A stretch of DNA of 64,000 nucleotides, from contig NZ_AP025281.1 in NCBI RefSeq assembly GCF_024347195.1, positions 2,418,001 through 2,482,000 on the forward strand, given 5' to 3'. Origin of the DNA: Aliamphritea hakodatensis (lineage in GTDB: Bacteria; Pseudomonadota; Gammaproteobacteria; Pseudomonadales; Balneatricaceae). Made by a program: the position numbers and the translations under genes. Below the pieces are notes generated by a model. It made no database searches. It was given only the letters and a program-made list of their open reading frames with translations, and was not told the DNA's origin. Of the stretch, positions 43,393-52,588 are shown in pieces (position 1 is the stretch's first letter; each line of letters starts with the position of its first letter).

Positions 43393-44340
43393 ATGGATAA
43401 ATTCAATTCGCTGAAAATGTTTCTCGCCGCCCATGATCATGGTTCATTCGGCGCTGCTGCCAATGCGCTGGGCACTGATCCCTCGACGATCAGCAAGTCG
43501 ATTACCCGGCTTGAGGAAACCCTTGAGTATCAGTTGTTTTACCGCTCAACCCGTAAACTGCAGATTACTGAAGCAGGCAGAACGTATCTGGAAACGGTCA
43601 GGCGGGTACTGGCAGAACTGGACACCTGTGAGAACCGGCTAATCAGTGATAACGAGACGCCGTCCGGTACCCTCCGGCTGAATTTGCCCGTGTCATATGG
43701 CCGCAGCAACATTCTTCCGCTGTTACCGGCGTTCTGTCGCCAGTATCCGGATATAAAACTGCATGTGACGTTTTCCGATGAATACGTCGATATCATTGAA
43801 CAGGGCATTGATATTTCAATTCGCAGCGGCACCGTTGCCGACAGCCGGCTGGTGATGCAGAAGCTCAGCCCGATGGATTTTCTCATCGTGGCAGCGCCGG
43901 ATTACCTGAAAGCAAACCCGGTATCCGGGATGGATCAGCTGGCGGAACATCGCTGGATACGCTTTAAGTTTAAGCAGACCGGAAAACTGATGCCCATGTT
44001 GCTGGGCAACGGTGACAGGGTGCCGCCGGCACTGGAAAGCTGCAGCGATTATGTGGTGGACGACGGTAAGGCGCTGGTGGATTTGTCTGCTGCAGGTCTG
44101 GGGCTGATGCAAGCCCCGCATTTTGTGCTGAGAAAAGCGCTGGAGGAAGGCAGGCTGGTCACTTTGTTCCCGGCGACCGAAGCTGAAGGATTCAGTGTAT
44201 GTATGCTGTATCCGAAACGGCGTTTCCTGCCCGCTAAAGTAGCGGTTTTTATTGATTTTGTACGCCAGTCTCTCAGTGCAATGAATGAGACTTCAGGGCA
44301 TACCTGGGCCAGAGATATCACGCCCTTGCATCAGTGGTGA
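43393..44340 (+). CDS. LysR-family transcriptional regulator
   Basis: 315 residues. Helix-turn-helix AANALGTDPSTISKSITRLEETLEYQLFYRSTRKL, then the effector domain (EQGIDISIRSGTVADSRLVMQKL). It is divergent from the AhpD-like gene with a 106-base AT-rich spacer, so that operon is the likely target. Confidence 0.9.
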   Translation: MDKFNSLKMFLAAHDHGSFGAAANALGTDPSTISKSITRLEETLEYQLFYRSTRKLQITEAGRTYLETVRRVLAELDTCENRLISDNETPSGTLRLNLPVSYGRSNILPLLPAFCRQYPDIKLHVTFSDEYVDIIEQGIDISIRSGTVADSRLVMQKLSPMDFLIVAAPDYLKANPVSGMDQLAEHRWIRFKFKQTGKLMPMLLGNGDRVPPALESCSDYVVDDGKALVDLSAAGLGLMQAPHFVLRKALEEGRLVTLFPATEAEGFSVCMLYPKRRFLPAKVAVFIDFVRQSLSAMNETSGHTWARDITPLHQW

Positions 44341-44389
44341 GCGGCAGCGAACGCCTTGTTTAAGGATCTTCCTGACATTAACTGAAACG

Positions 44390-45103
44390 CTAAAACGGGC
44401 AGGGACACTGACCGTGAAGCTGTTCACCGCTTACCGGATGTTCAACAAACAAGTCACTGGCGTGTAACAGCAGACGTTTTGCCATGTGCTCACTGGTTTC
44501 ACTTTTATATAAATCACAGCCAAGAATAGGGTGGCCAATATTATGGCTGTGAATGCGCAACTGGTGAGTACGTCCCGTCAGAGGGGTATAGCGTACTAAG
44601 GTGCGCGCAGGGGCCGCCAGCCGTTCTAAAACTGTATATTCACTCACGGCCGCCTTACCTGTGCTCTGGCATATTTTCACCCGCGGGAACAGGGTTTTAT
44701 CCTTAGCGATGGCAGCCTGTATATTACCCTGATCGGCTGCAACACTGCCTTCGAGCATGGCGACATAATGCTTTTTAACACTGCCGGCCTGAAACTGCCG
44801 GTTGAGATGCTTTGATGATGCAGCATTCAGCCCAACGATCATGATGCCTGAGGTACCGAAGTCTAACCGGTGTGGCAGTTTGGCTTCCGGAAACGGGGGG
44901 GTTATGCCTGCCTGTCCATGTACTAACCGGTAATGCACTGAATCACGGTTTAGAGGATTTTTGCCGGACAGGCTGAGCAGCCCGCTGGGTTTGCTGATCA
45001 GCAGAATTGCATCATCCTGATATAGGATTTCGATAGGTTCATCACATGCCGGTGCGATGAAATCATCGGTGATTACGTGGCTGGAAGAAGTGGCTTCAGG
45101 CAT
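44390..45103 (-). CDS. rluA: RluA-family rRNA/tRNA pseudouridine synthase
   Basis: 237 residues. The catalytic motif HRLDFGTSG is at 78-86 (Asp81), with LTGRTHQLRIHSHNIGHPILGCDLY near the C-terminus. The lack of an S4 domain and the short length match RluA (23S rRNA U746 and tRNA U32), compared with RluC/RluD. The family is sure; RluA itself is likely. Confidence 0.87.
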   Translation of the reverse strand: MPEATSSSHVITDDFIAPACDEPIEILYQDDAILLISKPSGLLSLSGKNPLNRDSVHYRLVHGQAGITPPFPEAKLPHRLDFGTSGIMIVGLNAASSKHLNRQFQAGSVKKHYVAMLEGSVAADQGNIQAAIAKDKTLFPRVKICQSTGKAAVSEYTVLERLAAPARTLVRYTPLTGRTHQLRIHSHNIGHPILGCDLYKSETSEHMAKRLLLHASDLFVEHPVSGEQLHGQCPCPF

Positions 45104-45495
45104 CTGTGTTCTCTGTTGCTGAGTTGGGCAACCGGTGCAGTTTTAAGGCTCTGTACTTTAACTTTTTAATCCTGGTTAGCACAGATATTCTGCTGGCTGC
45201 TTTCACCTTTTGAGATTCGGTTTGTTGCTTTTAAGTATCCTGACGCTTTCCGCAATGAATAAACAACAGGCTAAGGACTCCAGTGCTTCTGTAATGATTC
45301 AGAGGCTATAGTTAATGACTCCACGGGAGCGTCTGCGATACGGGATCTGGCTTACAGTGTCAGTTATCAGATCAGGTATATGGCCTTTTATCCGTGCGTA
45401 TAAGCTTAGCGCCAGAATCTATCGCACAGCGGTTCCATCTCTCAGACTGATTTGTAACAATGCAGTAACTTTTTTGGGATAACGGACATATAAGT
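45104..45495. other. 392-base intergenic region upstream of mtnK
   Basis: It should contain the promoters of the leftward rluA and rightward mtnK genes. I see no gene, strong hairpin, riboswitch or clear palindrome in it. Confidence 0.5.
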
Positions 45496-46710
45496 ATGAG
45501 TTTTAAGCAGTTTTCCACTGATCAGGACGTCATAAATTTTGTACAGACCCACACCGCTGTGTTTAACAATAGCCCTGATCTGACGGTGACGGAGATTGGT
45601 GACGGTAATATCAATTTTGTCTACCGGGTGGATGACGGCAGTAACAGCCTGATTGTTAAACAGGCGTTGCCATACATCCGGGTTATCGGCGAAGCCTGGC
45701 CGTTATCTCAGGACCGGATCCGCATCGAAGCCAAAGCACTGAAACAGAGTGAGGCGTTCTCACCGGGAAGCGTGCCTGAGGTGTATCACTATGATGCGGC
45801 CAGCTGTGCGATCATCATGGCGGATATCGGTCATTATCAGAACATGCGTGAAGCTCTCACCGAACGCCGACCGCTGCCGGGAGTGGCCCGGGAACTGGGT
45901 GAGCTGTTAGCCCGTAACCTGTTTTACTCATCAGACTTTTATCTGAGCAGCAGTGCCAAGAAAGCCATGGTGCAGGCATTCATTAACCCGGATTTATGTC
46001 AGATCAGCGAAGAAGTGTATTTCTGGGATCCGTTCTGCGACCACGAACGCAATAACGTCAACCCGCCGCTGGCAGCCCGCGCCGCTCAGTGGTGGCAGGA
46101 TGATGAACTGAAGCAGGCCGTCGCCCGGCTGAAAATGAAGTTCCAGAATCAGGCGCAGGTGCTGCTTCACGGTGATTTACATACCGGCTCGGTGTTTGTG
46201 GACCCGTCCGCGGAAAACAAAGTAAAAATCATCGATCCGGAATTCGCCTTTGTGGGCCCGGCAGGCTTTGATCTGGGGGTGCTGCTGGCAAACTATCTGC
46301 TGAATCTGGCGGGGCAGGCCCGTGCCGGCGGTGATCCTGCGGAACGTCATGCTTATCAGCAAACCCTGCTCACTGATCTGAATATCCTCTGGCAAAGCCT
46401 GGCGGATAGCTTCCGCAGTCTGGCGGCTGATCATACTCAGGACCCCTGTTTGCAGGGTGCCGCCGTTGTGGATGCCTGGCTGGCAGAATTGCTGACAGAC
46501 AGCCTGGGATTTGCCGGTGTGGAGATGACCCGGCGCACGCTGGGGGTTGCTCATGTGGCGGATGTAGAACAAATCGAAGATGACGCCGCCCGGGCTGAAG
46601 CCCAGGCAATGTGTCTTGATATTGCCGATCTGCTGATTAAACACGCACCTCAGTTCAGTGGAATGCCGGTAATTACGGCCGCCGTATCTGAACTGAGTTT
46701 CTGCCGCTGA
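45496..46710 (+). CDS. mtnK: 5-Methylthioribose kinase
   Basis: 404 residues, the normal MtnK length. It has the aminoglycoside-phosphotransferase-like fold: IGDGNINFVYRV, SLIVKQALPYIRVIGEAWPL, the catalytic loop LLHGDLHTGSVFV and DPEFAFVGPAGFDLG. It phosphorylates 5-methylthioribose in the methionine salvage pathway. No mtnA or other salvage gene is in the window. The ribosome site is weak. The LuxR-type gene follows 50 bases later. Confidence 0.92.
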   Translation: MSFKQFSTDQDVINFVQTHTAVFNNSPDLTVTEIGDGNINFVYRVDDGSNSLIVKQALPYIRVIGEAWPLSQDRIRIEAKALKQSEAFSPGSVPEVYHYDAASCAIIMADIGHYQNMREALTERRPLPGVARELGELLARNLFYSSDFYLSSSAKKAMVQAFINPDLCQISEEVYFWDPFCDHERNNVNPPLAARAAQWWQDDELKQAVARLKMKFQNQAQVLLHGDLHTGSVFVDPSAENKVKIIDPEFAFVGPAGFDLGVLLANYLLNLAGQARAGGDPAERHAYQQTLLTDLNILWQSLADSFRSLAADHTQDPCLQGAAVVDAWLAELLTDSLGFAGVEMTRRTLGVAHVADVEQIEDDAARAEAQAMCLDIADLLIKHAPQFSGMPVITAAVSELSFCR

Positions 46711-46760
46711 AGCTGGCCGAAGTGTTACCGGTGTTATGAGAACCTTCTGGTCAGTCAGTC

Positions 46761-47549
46761 ATGGATAACACCGGAGCTTCCCCTCATTTAAGGCTTTTGC
46801 TGGCGGATTTTGTCCTCGGGCTTGAGGCTGCCTGCGATGTTCAGGGCTGTTTCGATCTGCTGGCCAGGACCAGTGAGGCGCTGGGCTTTTCCGGGCTGGT
46901 CTATACGTCTATCGCCACCGGAGTAGCACCCCTTGAGGCTCGTGGCCCACTGTTTTTCCGCTCCGAAGGCTTCAGTGAGGCTTTCCTGACACATTATCAG
47001 GAAGCGGATTTTGCCAGTCAGGACTTCACCATTAAGCGCATTATGGATGATGACCTGCAGACGGTGAACTGGTGGCAGGAAGCGGCGGCAGGGCGGCTGG
47101 TTTCCGATGAGCAGGAAGTCATTGACGTAGCCCGTTACGATTACGGCATGGCACAGGGGTTATCGGTGCCGCTGCTGAAAAATGATCACCATCTGGCGGG
47201 CTGCAGTGTGGTCAGTGAAGACAACAGCGAAGCATTCGGCCGGTTACTTGATGAGCGGCTGGCGATGCTTAAAACCATCCTCCGGCTGTTTCATGACCGG
47301 ATGTATGCCAATCCTGAGTTTCAGACACAGTTGTACCTCCCGCTGTTACAACAACTGAACGACACAGAACGCACGGTGTTGCGGTTTCTGGCTAGCGGTC
47401 TGCCGCTTAAGTCTATCGAGGCTGCGGCGGGTATCAGCCCCAGTTATGCAGGCAATGTTCGCACGGTACTGTTTCGTAAGCTGGGCGTTAAGAATGTCTC
47501 TGAGCTGGCGTACATTGTCGGGCTTCACCGGATTCTTGAATTGCTGTGA
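46761..47549 (+). CDS. LuxR-type regulator (possible LuxR solo)
   Basis: 262 residues. An N-terminal domain resembles the autoinducer-binding domain: FSEAFLTHYQEADFASQDFTIK, NWW and GMAQGLSVPL match the conserved Tyr, Asp, Trp and Gly positions loosely. A GerE-type helix-turn-helix closes the protein (LNDTERTVLRFLASGLPLKSIEAAAGISPSYAGNVRTVLFRKLGVKNVSELAY). No LuxI-type synthase is nearby. It is probably co-transcribed with mtnK and ended by the terminator at 47724-47760. Confidence 0.85.
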   Translation: MDNTGASPHLRLLLADFVLGLEAACDVQGCFDLLARTSEALGFSGLVYTSIATGVAPLEARGPLFFRSEGFSEAFLTHYQEADFASQDFTIKRIMDDDLQTVNWWQEAAAGRLVSDEQEVIDVARYDYGMAQGLSVPLLKNDHHLAGCSVVSEDNSEAFGRLLDERLAMLKTILRLFHDRMYANPEFQTQLYLPLLQQLNDTERTVLRFLASGLPLKSIEAAAGISPSYAGNVRTVLFRKLGVKNVSELAYIVGLHRILELL

Positions 47550-47723
47550 GGCAGTTCTGTGCAATCCCGTGCACATTTCTTTCCTGCTAACAATGTGAAA
47601 ATTATCACACTGTTCCCGCGGGTTAAAACCGGTAATATACAGCGCATACGTCGTGGAGAGAGTTCCGCTGCAACAGGCAGGGAGGCGGGGATCGCACGGG
47701 GACGTAGGAAGGGAAGCAACCGG

Positions 47724-47760
47724 CGGCGCACAGAACAGGGAGTTCTGCGCGCCGTTTTTT
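47724..47760 (+). terminator. Intrinsic terminator after the LuxR-type gene
   Basis: A 13-bp stem with one mismatch (CGGCGCACAGAAC / GTTCTGCGCGCCG), a 5-base loop, then seven Ts. It lies about 175 bases past the LuxR-type stop and just before the convergent HlyD gene. Confidence 0.88.
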
Positions 47761-47778
47761 TATGGACGGTTGAAGGGA

Positions 47779-48918
47779 TTATTTAACCGGGAAGACGTAG
47801 TTCAACCAGCCAAGCATGCGCAGCAGTACTTTGCGCATGACTGCAACATGGGTGAACTGATCGGAATAGATCACCATTTTTCCCTGTACGCCAAGGGGCA
47901 GATTGTAATTTTTCAGATCTTCATCACTGACGCTCATCAGTGCAATTGCCCGGCCGTGACGGCTGATCTGGTTCGCCGACAACAACTGGCCGGATGCCTG
48001 ATACTGACCTTCGCTCATTGCCGGCAAGACGCTGATCACCTCTCCTTTAAATACATGTCCGGGCACGGCGTCGAGGATCATTTCTGTTTCAAATCCCGGC
48101 TTCATCATGCTCAGAGAGTTTTGCCAGAAGCTGCCGGCAAAGACCCTTTCCTGATCAGGAATAAAGACCATGGCAGGGCTGAGGGGCAGGGGAACCGCCA
48201 TGATACCGGGTTTCAGTGCAATCTGGGTGGCCATGCCGTCAGAAGGCGCTCTGACAACCGTACGTTCCAGATCATAGCGGGCTGCTTCAAGCTTGTTCTC
48301 CAGTTCAATAACGGCCGTGTTCACACCGTTTATATTTGATTCAAATGCCAGCGTTACCCGTTGCAGGTCTGCTTCGGCGGCATCGGCACTGGCCTGTGCG
48401 GCAAGGTACATCTGACGGCTGTCATCCACGGTTTGCCGGGCGAAGGCAGCGGCATTGTTTTTACTGCCTTTGCGGTAGCGGTTATAGGCAGTGCGGGTAC
48501 GGTCCCGTTCTGCCAGTGCCTGCTCCACCTTGGCTTTGGCAAAGTCCATCTGGGCACCCAGCTGGCGGGCGTCCTGCTGTGCTTCTACTAACGACGCTTC
48601 AAGCTCACTGACTTTAAGCCGGTAAGGTTTCGGGTCGATGGTAAACAGAATATCGTCTTTTTTTACCGCGGTGTTAGGCGCTACCTCAACGGACTGAACA
48701 ATGCCTTTAACCGGCGCAACGATAGGCACGACGGCGTACACTTCCTTACTGAATTTTGCGTAGGGGTGATTAAAATTCATCAGCAGAATCATCGTGCCCA
48801 GCAAAGCAATACCCCCGAGTATGGCGGTGGGTACGCTCCACTTATTCAGAGGGATTTTAAACAGCTTGAAAACAAGCACACAGAATCCCGCATAGATGAG
48901 GATAATCAGCAGATCCAT
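47779..48918 (-). CDS. HlyD-family membrane fusion protein (YiaV/YibH-like)
   Basis: 379 residues. Two N-terminal membrane segments (about 1-20 and 30-48), then a biotinyl-lipoyl/HlyD half-motif (VPIVAPVKGIVQSVEVAPNTAVKKDDILFTIDP), a long coiled coil (about 105-215), and the returning half (RTVVRAPSDGMATQI). The partner gene directly upstream encodes a DUF3302 protein, the same pairing as yiaW-yiaV and yibI-yibH of E. coli. Substrate unknown. Confidence 0.9.
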   Translation of the reverse strand: MDLLIILIYAGFCVLVFKLFKIPLNKWSVPTAILGGIALLGTMILLMNFNHPYAKFSKEVYAVVPIVAPVKGIVQSVEVAPNTAVKKDDILFTIDPKPYRLKVSELEASLVEAQQDARQLGAQMDFAKAKVEQALAERDRTRTAYNRYRKGSKNNAAAFARQTVDDSRQMYLAAQASADAAEADLQRVTLAFESNINGVNTAVIELENKLEAARYDLERTVVRAPSDGMATQIALKPGIMAVPLPLSPAMVFIPDQERVFAGSFWQNSLSMMKPGFETEMILDAVPGHVFKGEVISVLPAMSEGQYQASGQLLSANQISRHGRAIALMSVSDEDLKNYNLPLGVQGKMVIYSDQFTHVAVMRKVLLRMLGWLNYVFPVK

Positions 48919-48920
48919 AT

Positions 48921-49268
48921 TCAGCGCTCCTGTTGGTCTTTAAGGTGACTGAGCTGTTCCTGAAGCTCTGTCAATTGCTGCTGAATGCTGGCCAGATCAG
49001 CATGTTCCGCTGTCTGTTCCTGATGCTGACTGTGTTTAAAGCCCCAGCCACGGTCTTCCCGGTAGAGGGTCGACCAGATCCAGAGAAAGGGCCATAAAAT
49101 GTGCAGCGTGAACAGACTCACCCAGCCTGCCACGTGAATGGCATCCTGATGGGGATGGTTGCGGTGAACGGCGATTTCGTAGGGGATGTCATGAATCACA
49201 ATCACCGCATAAAACACAAAAATGCCGACGAAAAAGATCAGAAATAAAGCCGCATAGTCCAGAAACAT
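48921..49268 (-). CDS. DUF3302 inner-membrane protein (YiaW/YibI-like)
   Basis: 115 residues with two membrane segments (LFLIFFVGIFVFYAVIVI and WVSLFTLHILWPFLWIWS) joined by HDIPYEIAVHRNHPHQDAIHVAGW, the DUF3302 signature, and a Gln-rich coiled-coil tail. It lies two bases upstream of the HlyD-family gene and probably forms the other membrane component of that system. Confidence 0.88.
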   Translation of the reverse strand: MFLDYAALFLIFFVGIFVFYAVIVIHDIPYEIAVHRNHPHQDAIHVAGWVSLFTLHILWPFLWIWSTLYREDRGWGFKHSQHQEQTAEHADLASIQQQLTELQEQLSHLKDQQER

Positions 49269-49294
49269 ATCACTCTCCTTGCTGAATATGGCTG

Positions 49295-49972
49295 TTATTG
49301 ATGGGCCAGATCCCAGTTTTTACGGAAGCGTTTCACCCAATAGTCGAGGGTTTCGTCCAGTGATTTAATATCTGATGTGCCGGTGCTGACCGTGGTTTCA
49401 TCGCTGCTGCGCCGGTCGACCATGGCTATCAGGCGGTCCCCGGTGACGGCGTCGTAACCTTCAGCTTCCAGACTGGCTTCATAAAAGATTTCTTCCTGAT
49501 CCTGAATGCTGTTGGCCAGGTTCTGACCTGCGCTGATCAGCAGGGCAATGGGAATATAACCCAGTGCGCCACGCTCGGGAGATTTTTTCTGCAGGCCTGT
49601 CAGTGCCATGCGCACGACCAGTACATTTTCTGCAGCGACATCAACAATCGGGTACTGAGGCTCAAACTCTGCTCTGAACTTTTCTTCCAGACGGGCGGTT
49701 ATATAGGCAAGTTCCTGAGGGTTAATGCCTTTGTATTCAGCGTTTTGTGAATACCAGACTTCAATCGGCAGAAGCATGATTTTGTCGTACTTGCTGAGAT
49801 GACTGAGTTCGCTCCCAGGGGGAAGGTAAACTTTGGCACCGTCGCTCCAGCTGCGGTCTTCAAAGCCGTTATAGTTACCCAGGAAGCCAGAGCCTTTAAC
49901 GGCATTGCCCTGGCAACCCGACAGAAGCACAACGGACAGAAGCACCGACAGCACTGCATATATGTGTTTCAT
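49295..49972 (-). CDS. DUF3313 lipoprotein
   Basis: 225 residues from the ATG at 49972 (GAGG upstream). Lipobox LLSGC in a classical lipoprotein signal. The mature sequence (LGNYNGFEDRSWSDGAKVYLPPGSELSHLSKYDKIMLLPIEVW) matches the DUF3313 family. It is the first gene of a three-gene operon with the DUF3302 and HlyD-like genes, and may be the envelope component of that system. Confidence 0.83.
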   Translation of the reverse strand: MKHIYAVLSVLLSVVLLSGCQGNAVKGSGFLGNYNGFEDRSWSDGAKVYLPPGSELSHLSKYDKIMLLPIEVWYSQNAEYKGINPQELAYITARLEEKFRAEFEPQYPIVDVAAENVLVVRMALTGLQKKSPERGALGYIPIALLISAGQNLANSIQDQEEIFYEASLEAEGYDAVTGDRLIAMVDRRSSDETTVSTGTSDIKSLDETLDYWVKRFRKNWDLAHQ

Positions 49973-49992
49973 AGAATATTCCCTCATTGATA

Positions 49993-50010
49993 TATACTCA
50001 TTTGAGTATA
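49993..50010. promoter_or_regulatory. 18-base perfect palindrome upstream of the DUF3313 operon
   Basis: TATACTCA-TT-TGAGTATA lies 21 bases before the DUF3313 start codon, in the expected core promoter zone. A repressor operator is likely; no regulator gene adjoins. Confidence 0.6.
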
Positions 50011-50117
50011 GAAGGAAATATTTAATAAGATCAGCGATTTACAGAGTATTTTCACCGGAATGGGTAAATGGGGAAACGGGGCAGGTGTGCAAAGATTTGC
50101 AGGCAGCTGACATAAAA

Positions 50118-50140
50118 AAGGGCAGATACAATCTGCCCTT
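50118..50140 (-). terminator. Terminator of the ART-like gene
   Basis: AAGGGCAGAT-ACA-ATCTGCCCTT, perfect 10-bp stem; six Ts follow on the minus strand. A weaker second stem (TTCAGGGTG / CACCCTGAA) at 50142-50175 precedes it. Confidence 0.85.
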
Positions 50141-50196
50141 GTTCAGGGTGTTCCGCCTACCCGGATCACCCTGAATACTGTGATACCAGTGGCACG

Positions 50197-50760
50197 TTAT
50201 CCGGTGATAAGTGCGACGCTGGCCGGGTCGATATCGGCATCGTAATAGCCCATACCCAGTTTATTGAGGTATTCCAGGCGGTCGGCACTCATCAGATCAA
50301 TTTCCGGTGCGCTGACGTTATTGGCTTCATACACGGCGGCCAGGAATGCCATGAAATTTTCACCCTCTTCAAGCATCAGCAGACTGGCAGCGCCAACATC
50401 AGGGCGGACTTTAGCATTCTGCTCATCGTTGAGGGTGACGCTGAAAACAACCGGCTGTTCATCACCTTCAATGCGGACGCTGCGGTTTCTGACGGTTTGC
50501 TGCGCCCAGTAGAAAGCCAGTTCTTTGCTCTGGGTTAAAAATACCGGCTCAACCGATTCTGCATAGCTGTTACCGATAGTGGCCATGGTTTGTTTAGCGG
50601 CGGCTTTGAGTGCTTTGTCACCGGACCGTTTCAGCCCCTGCTGTTTGATTGAATCAACCAGAGCCGATGATGTGCCGTGATACCAGATGTTGCTGGCGGT
50701 AAATCCCTGTGCGGTTAACAAGTCCTGTGCATCTTTAAGGAAGGCTGGTGTATCAGTCAT
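50197..50760 (-). CDS. Uncharacterised protein with ADP-ribosyltransferase-like motifs
   Basis: 187 residues from the ATG at 50760. I do not recognise a named family. Two segments resemble the core of the diphtheria-toxin/PARP-like ADP-ribosyltransferase fold: IWYHGTSSALVDSIKQQGLKR (about 28-48; H-G-T with following I-x-x-x-G-L) and EPVFLTQSKELAFYWAQQTV (about 98-117; aromatic/Leu-Thr then A-x-x-W-A), spaced by a helix. A third catalytic Glu/Gln is not obvious. It has no signal peptide and stands alone with its own terminator. Tpt1-like phosphotransferase or a degenerate fold member are alternatives. Confidence 0.6.
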   Translation of the reverse strand: MTDTPAFLKDAQDLLTAQGFTASNIWYHGTSSALVDSIKQQGLKRSGDKALKAAAKQTMATIGNSYAESVEPVFLTQSKELAFYWAQQTVRNRSVRIEGDEQPVVFSVTLNDEQNAKVRPDVGAASLLMLEEGENFMAFLAAVYEANNVSAPEIDLMSADRLEYLNKLGMGYYDADIDPASVALITG

Positions 50761-50854
50761 ATTCAAAATCACTTAATCAGTTTGCAATAAATAGCAGCCT
50801 GGAATTTTACCGTAAAAAGCTGTCTGTTTCTTTGCGCTATTGGTTAACCGGCCG

Positions 50855-50889
50855 AAAAAAAGGCGGCACCCCGGGGAAGGGTGCCGCCT
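50855..50889 (-). terminator. aceA terminator
   Basis: AGGCGGCACCC / GGGTGCCGCCT, an 11-bp perfect stem with a 7-base loop, followed on the minus strand by a run of Ts. It lies 55 bases past the aceA stop. Confidence 0.9.
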
Positions 50890-50944
50890 GTTCATCCGAA
50901 GATGGACCTTGCCCTTATAACGCTAAGGGCTGGCTGAACAGATC

Positions 50945-52540
50945 TTAACCGAACTGGTTAGAAGTGTTCTTAGCGCCACCGGCTTTCAGAGCGTTCTCAC
51001 CAGCGTAGTATTCTTTGTGATCGTCGCCCATGTCGGAACCGGCCATGTTCTGGTGCTTAACGCATGCGATACCCTGACGGATCTCTTTACGCTGTACGCC
51101 AGCAACGTAGCCCAGCATGCCTTGCTCACCGAAGTACTCTTTCGCCAGGTTATCAACAGACAGTGCAGTCGTGTGGTAAGTCGGCAGAGTGATCAGGTGG
51201 TGGAATACGTTCGCTTCACGGGCAGTATCCGCCTGGAAGGTCTTGATGCGGGCATCTGCAGTAGCAGACAGCTCAGAATCGTCGTATTCCGCAGACATCA
51301 GGTTAGCACGGTCGTATGCAGATACGTCTTCACCGGCTTCAACCATCGCGTCGTATGCTTGCTGACGGAAGTTCAGCGTCCAGTTGAAAGAAGGAGAGTT
51401 GTTGTAAACCAGCTTCGCATCCGGGTGTACTTTACGTACGTCATCCATCATGCCCTTGATTTCGTGGACAGTCGGTACTGCAGTTTCGATCCACAGCAGG
51501 TCAGCGCCGGCATTCAGTGCTTCGATACAGTCGAATACGCAACGTTCGTGGCCAGTGCCCTGACGGAACTGGTACAGACCGGAAGGCAGACGCTTAGGAC
51601 GAACCAGCTTGCCGTCACGGTTGAAGACAACATCACCTTGCTTCATGTCTGCAACGTCGATTTCTTCAACGTCCAGGTAAGAGTTGTATACGTCACCCTG
51701 GTCGCCCGGCTCTTTAACAACCGCGATTTCTTTGGTCAGGCCAGCACCTTCAGAGTCGGTACGTGCAACGATCAGACCGTCATCAACACCCAGTTCAAGG
51801 AAAGCGTAACGCAGTGCACGCAGCTTGTTGTGGAAGTCAGCGTGAGGAACAGTAACTTTACCGTCCTGGTGGCCACATTGCTTCTCATCAGCAACCTGGT
51901 TTTCGATCTGCAGGCAGCAAGCGCCAGCTTCGATCATCTGCTTAGCCATCAGGTAAGTTGCTTCAGCGTTACCGAAACCGGCATCGATGTCTGCAACGAT
52001 TGGTACAACGTGAGTTTCGTGGTTGTCGATCGCCGCCTGAACTTCAGCTTCTTTAGCAGCATCGCCAGCTTCACGTGCCTTGTCCAGTTCACGGAACAGA
52101 CCACCCAGTTCACGTGCATCAGCCTGACGCAGGAAGGTGTACAGTTCTTTAACCAGGCTTGCTACAGAAGTTTTCTCGTGCATAGACTGATCCGGCAGAG
52201 GACCGAACTCAGAACGCAGTGCAGCAACCATCCAGCCAGACAGGTACAGGTAACGACGTTCAGTCGTACCGAAGTGCTTCTTGATAGAGATCAGCTTCTG
52301 CTGACCTACGAAACCGTGCCAGCAGCCCAGAGACTGAGTGTACTTGGTCTTGTCTTTGTCGAATTCAGCCATGTCGCGACGCATGATAGCCGCAGTATAT
52401 TTAGCAACGTCCAGGCCAGTCTTAAATTTGTTCTGTGCACGCATACGCGCTGCTGATTCCGGGTTGATAGCATCCCATGGGCTACCCGCTACTTCTTTTG
52501 CAGCAGCAACTGCTTTAATGTTTTCTTGATATGTAGACAT
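50945..52540 (-). CDS. aceA: Isocitrate lyase, 531-residue type
   Basis: 531 residues from the ATG at 52540 (AAGG upstream), the length of the Pseudomonas-type enzyme. The active-site loop KQCGH is at 220-224 (catalytic Cys222), and the metal-site segment VADIDAGFGN is at about 182-191. It splits isocitrate to glyoxylate and succinate in the glyoxylate shunt, supporting growth on acetate, fatty acids or other C2 sources. No malate synthase is adjacent. The upstream region is long and structured. Confidence 0.96.
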   Translation of the reverse strand: MSTYQENIKAVAAAKEVAGSPWDAINPESAARMRAQNKFKTGLDVAKYTAAIMRRDMAEFDKDKTKYTQSLGCWHGFVGQQKLISIKKHFGTTERRYLYLSGWMVAALRSEFGPLPDQSMHEKTSVASLVKELYTFLRQADARELGGLFRELDKAREAGDAAKEAEVQAAIDNHETHVVPIVADIDAGFGNAEATYLMAKQMIEAGACCLQIENQVADEKQCGHQDGKVTVPHADFHNKLRALRYAFLELGVDDGLIVARTDSEGAGLTKEIAVVKEPGDQGDVYNSYLDVEEIDVADMKQGDVVFNRDGKLVRPKRLPSGLYQFRQGTGHERCVFDCIEALNAGADLLWIETAVPTVHEIKGMMDDVRKVHPDAKLVYNNSPSFNWTLNFRQQAYDAMVEAGEDVSAYDRANLMSAEYDDSELSATADARIKTFQADTAREANVFHHLITLPTYHTTALSVDNLAKEYFGEQGMLGYVAGVQRKEIRQGIACVKHQNMAGSDMGDDHKEYYAGENALKAGGAKNTSNQFG

Positions 52541-52588
52541 GACCAAACCTTCTATTTTTATCGCTAAAGTTTGAATAAGTCCCCGTTC

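Noticed and set aside
45104..45495. A riboswitch in front of mtnK
   Set aside because: I looked for the paired elements of SAM-type riboswitches and a terminator and found none.
51017..52456. A 479-codon open frame on the plus strand opposite aceA
   Set aside because: The minus strand encodes a full-length isocitrate lyase with all motifs; the antisense frame has no recognisable domain and is a codon-bias shadow.
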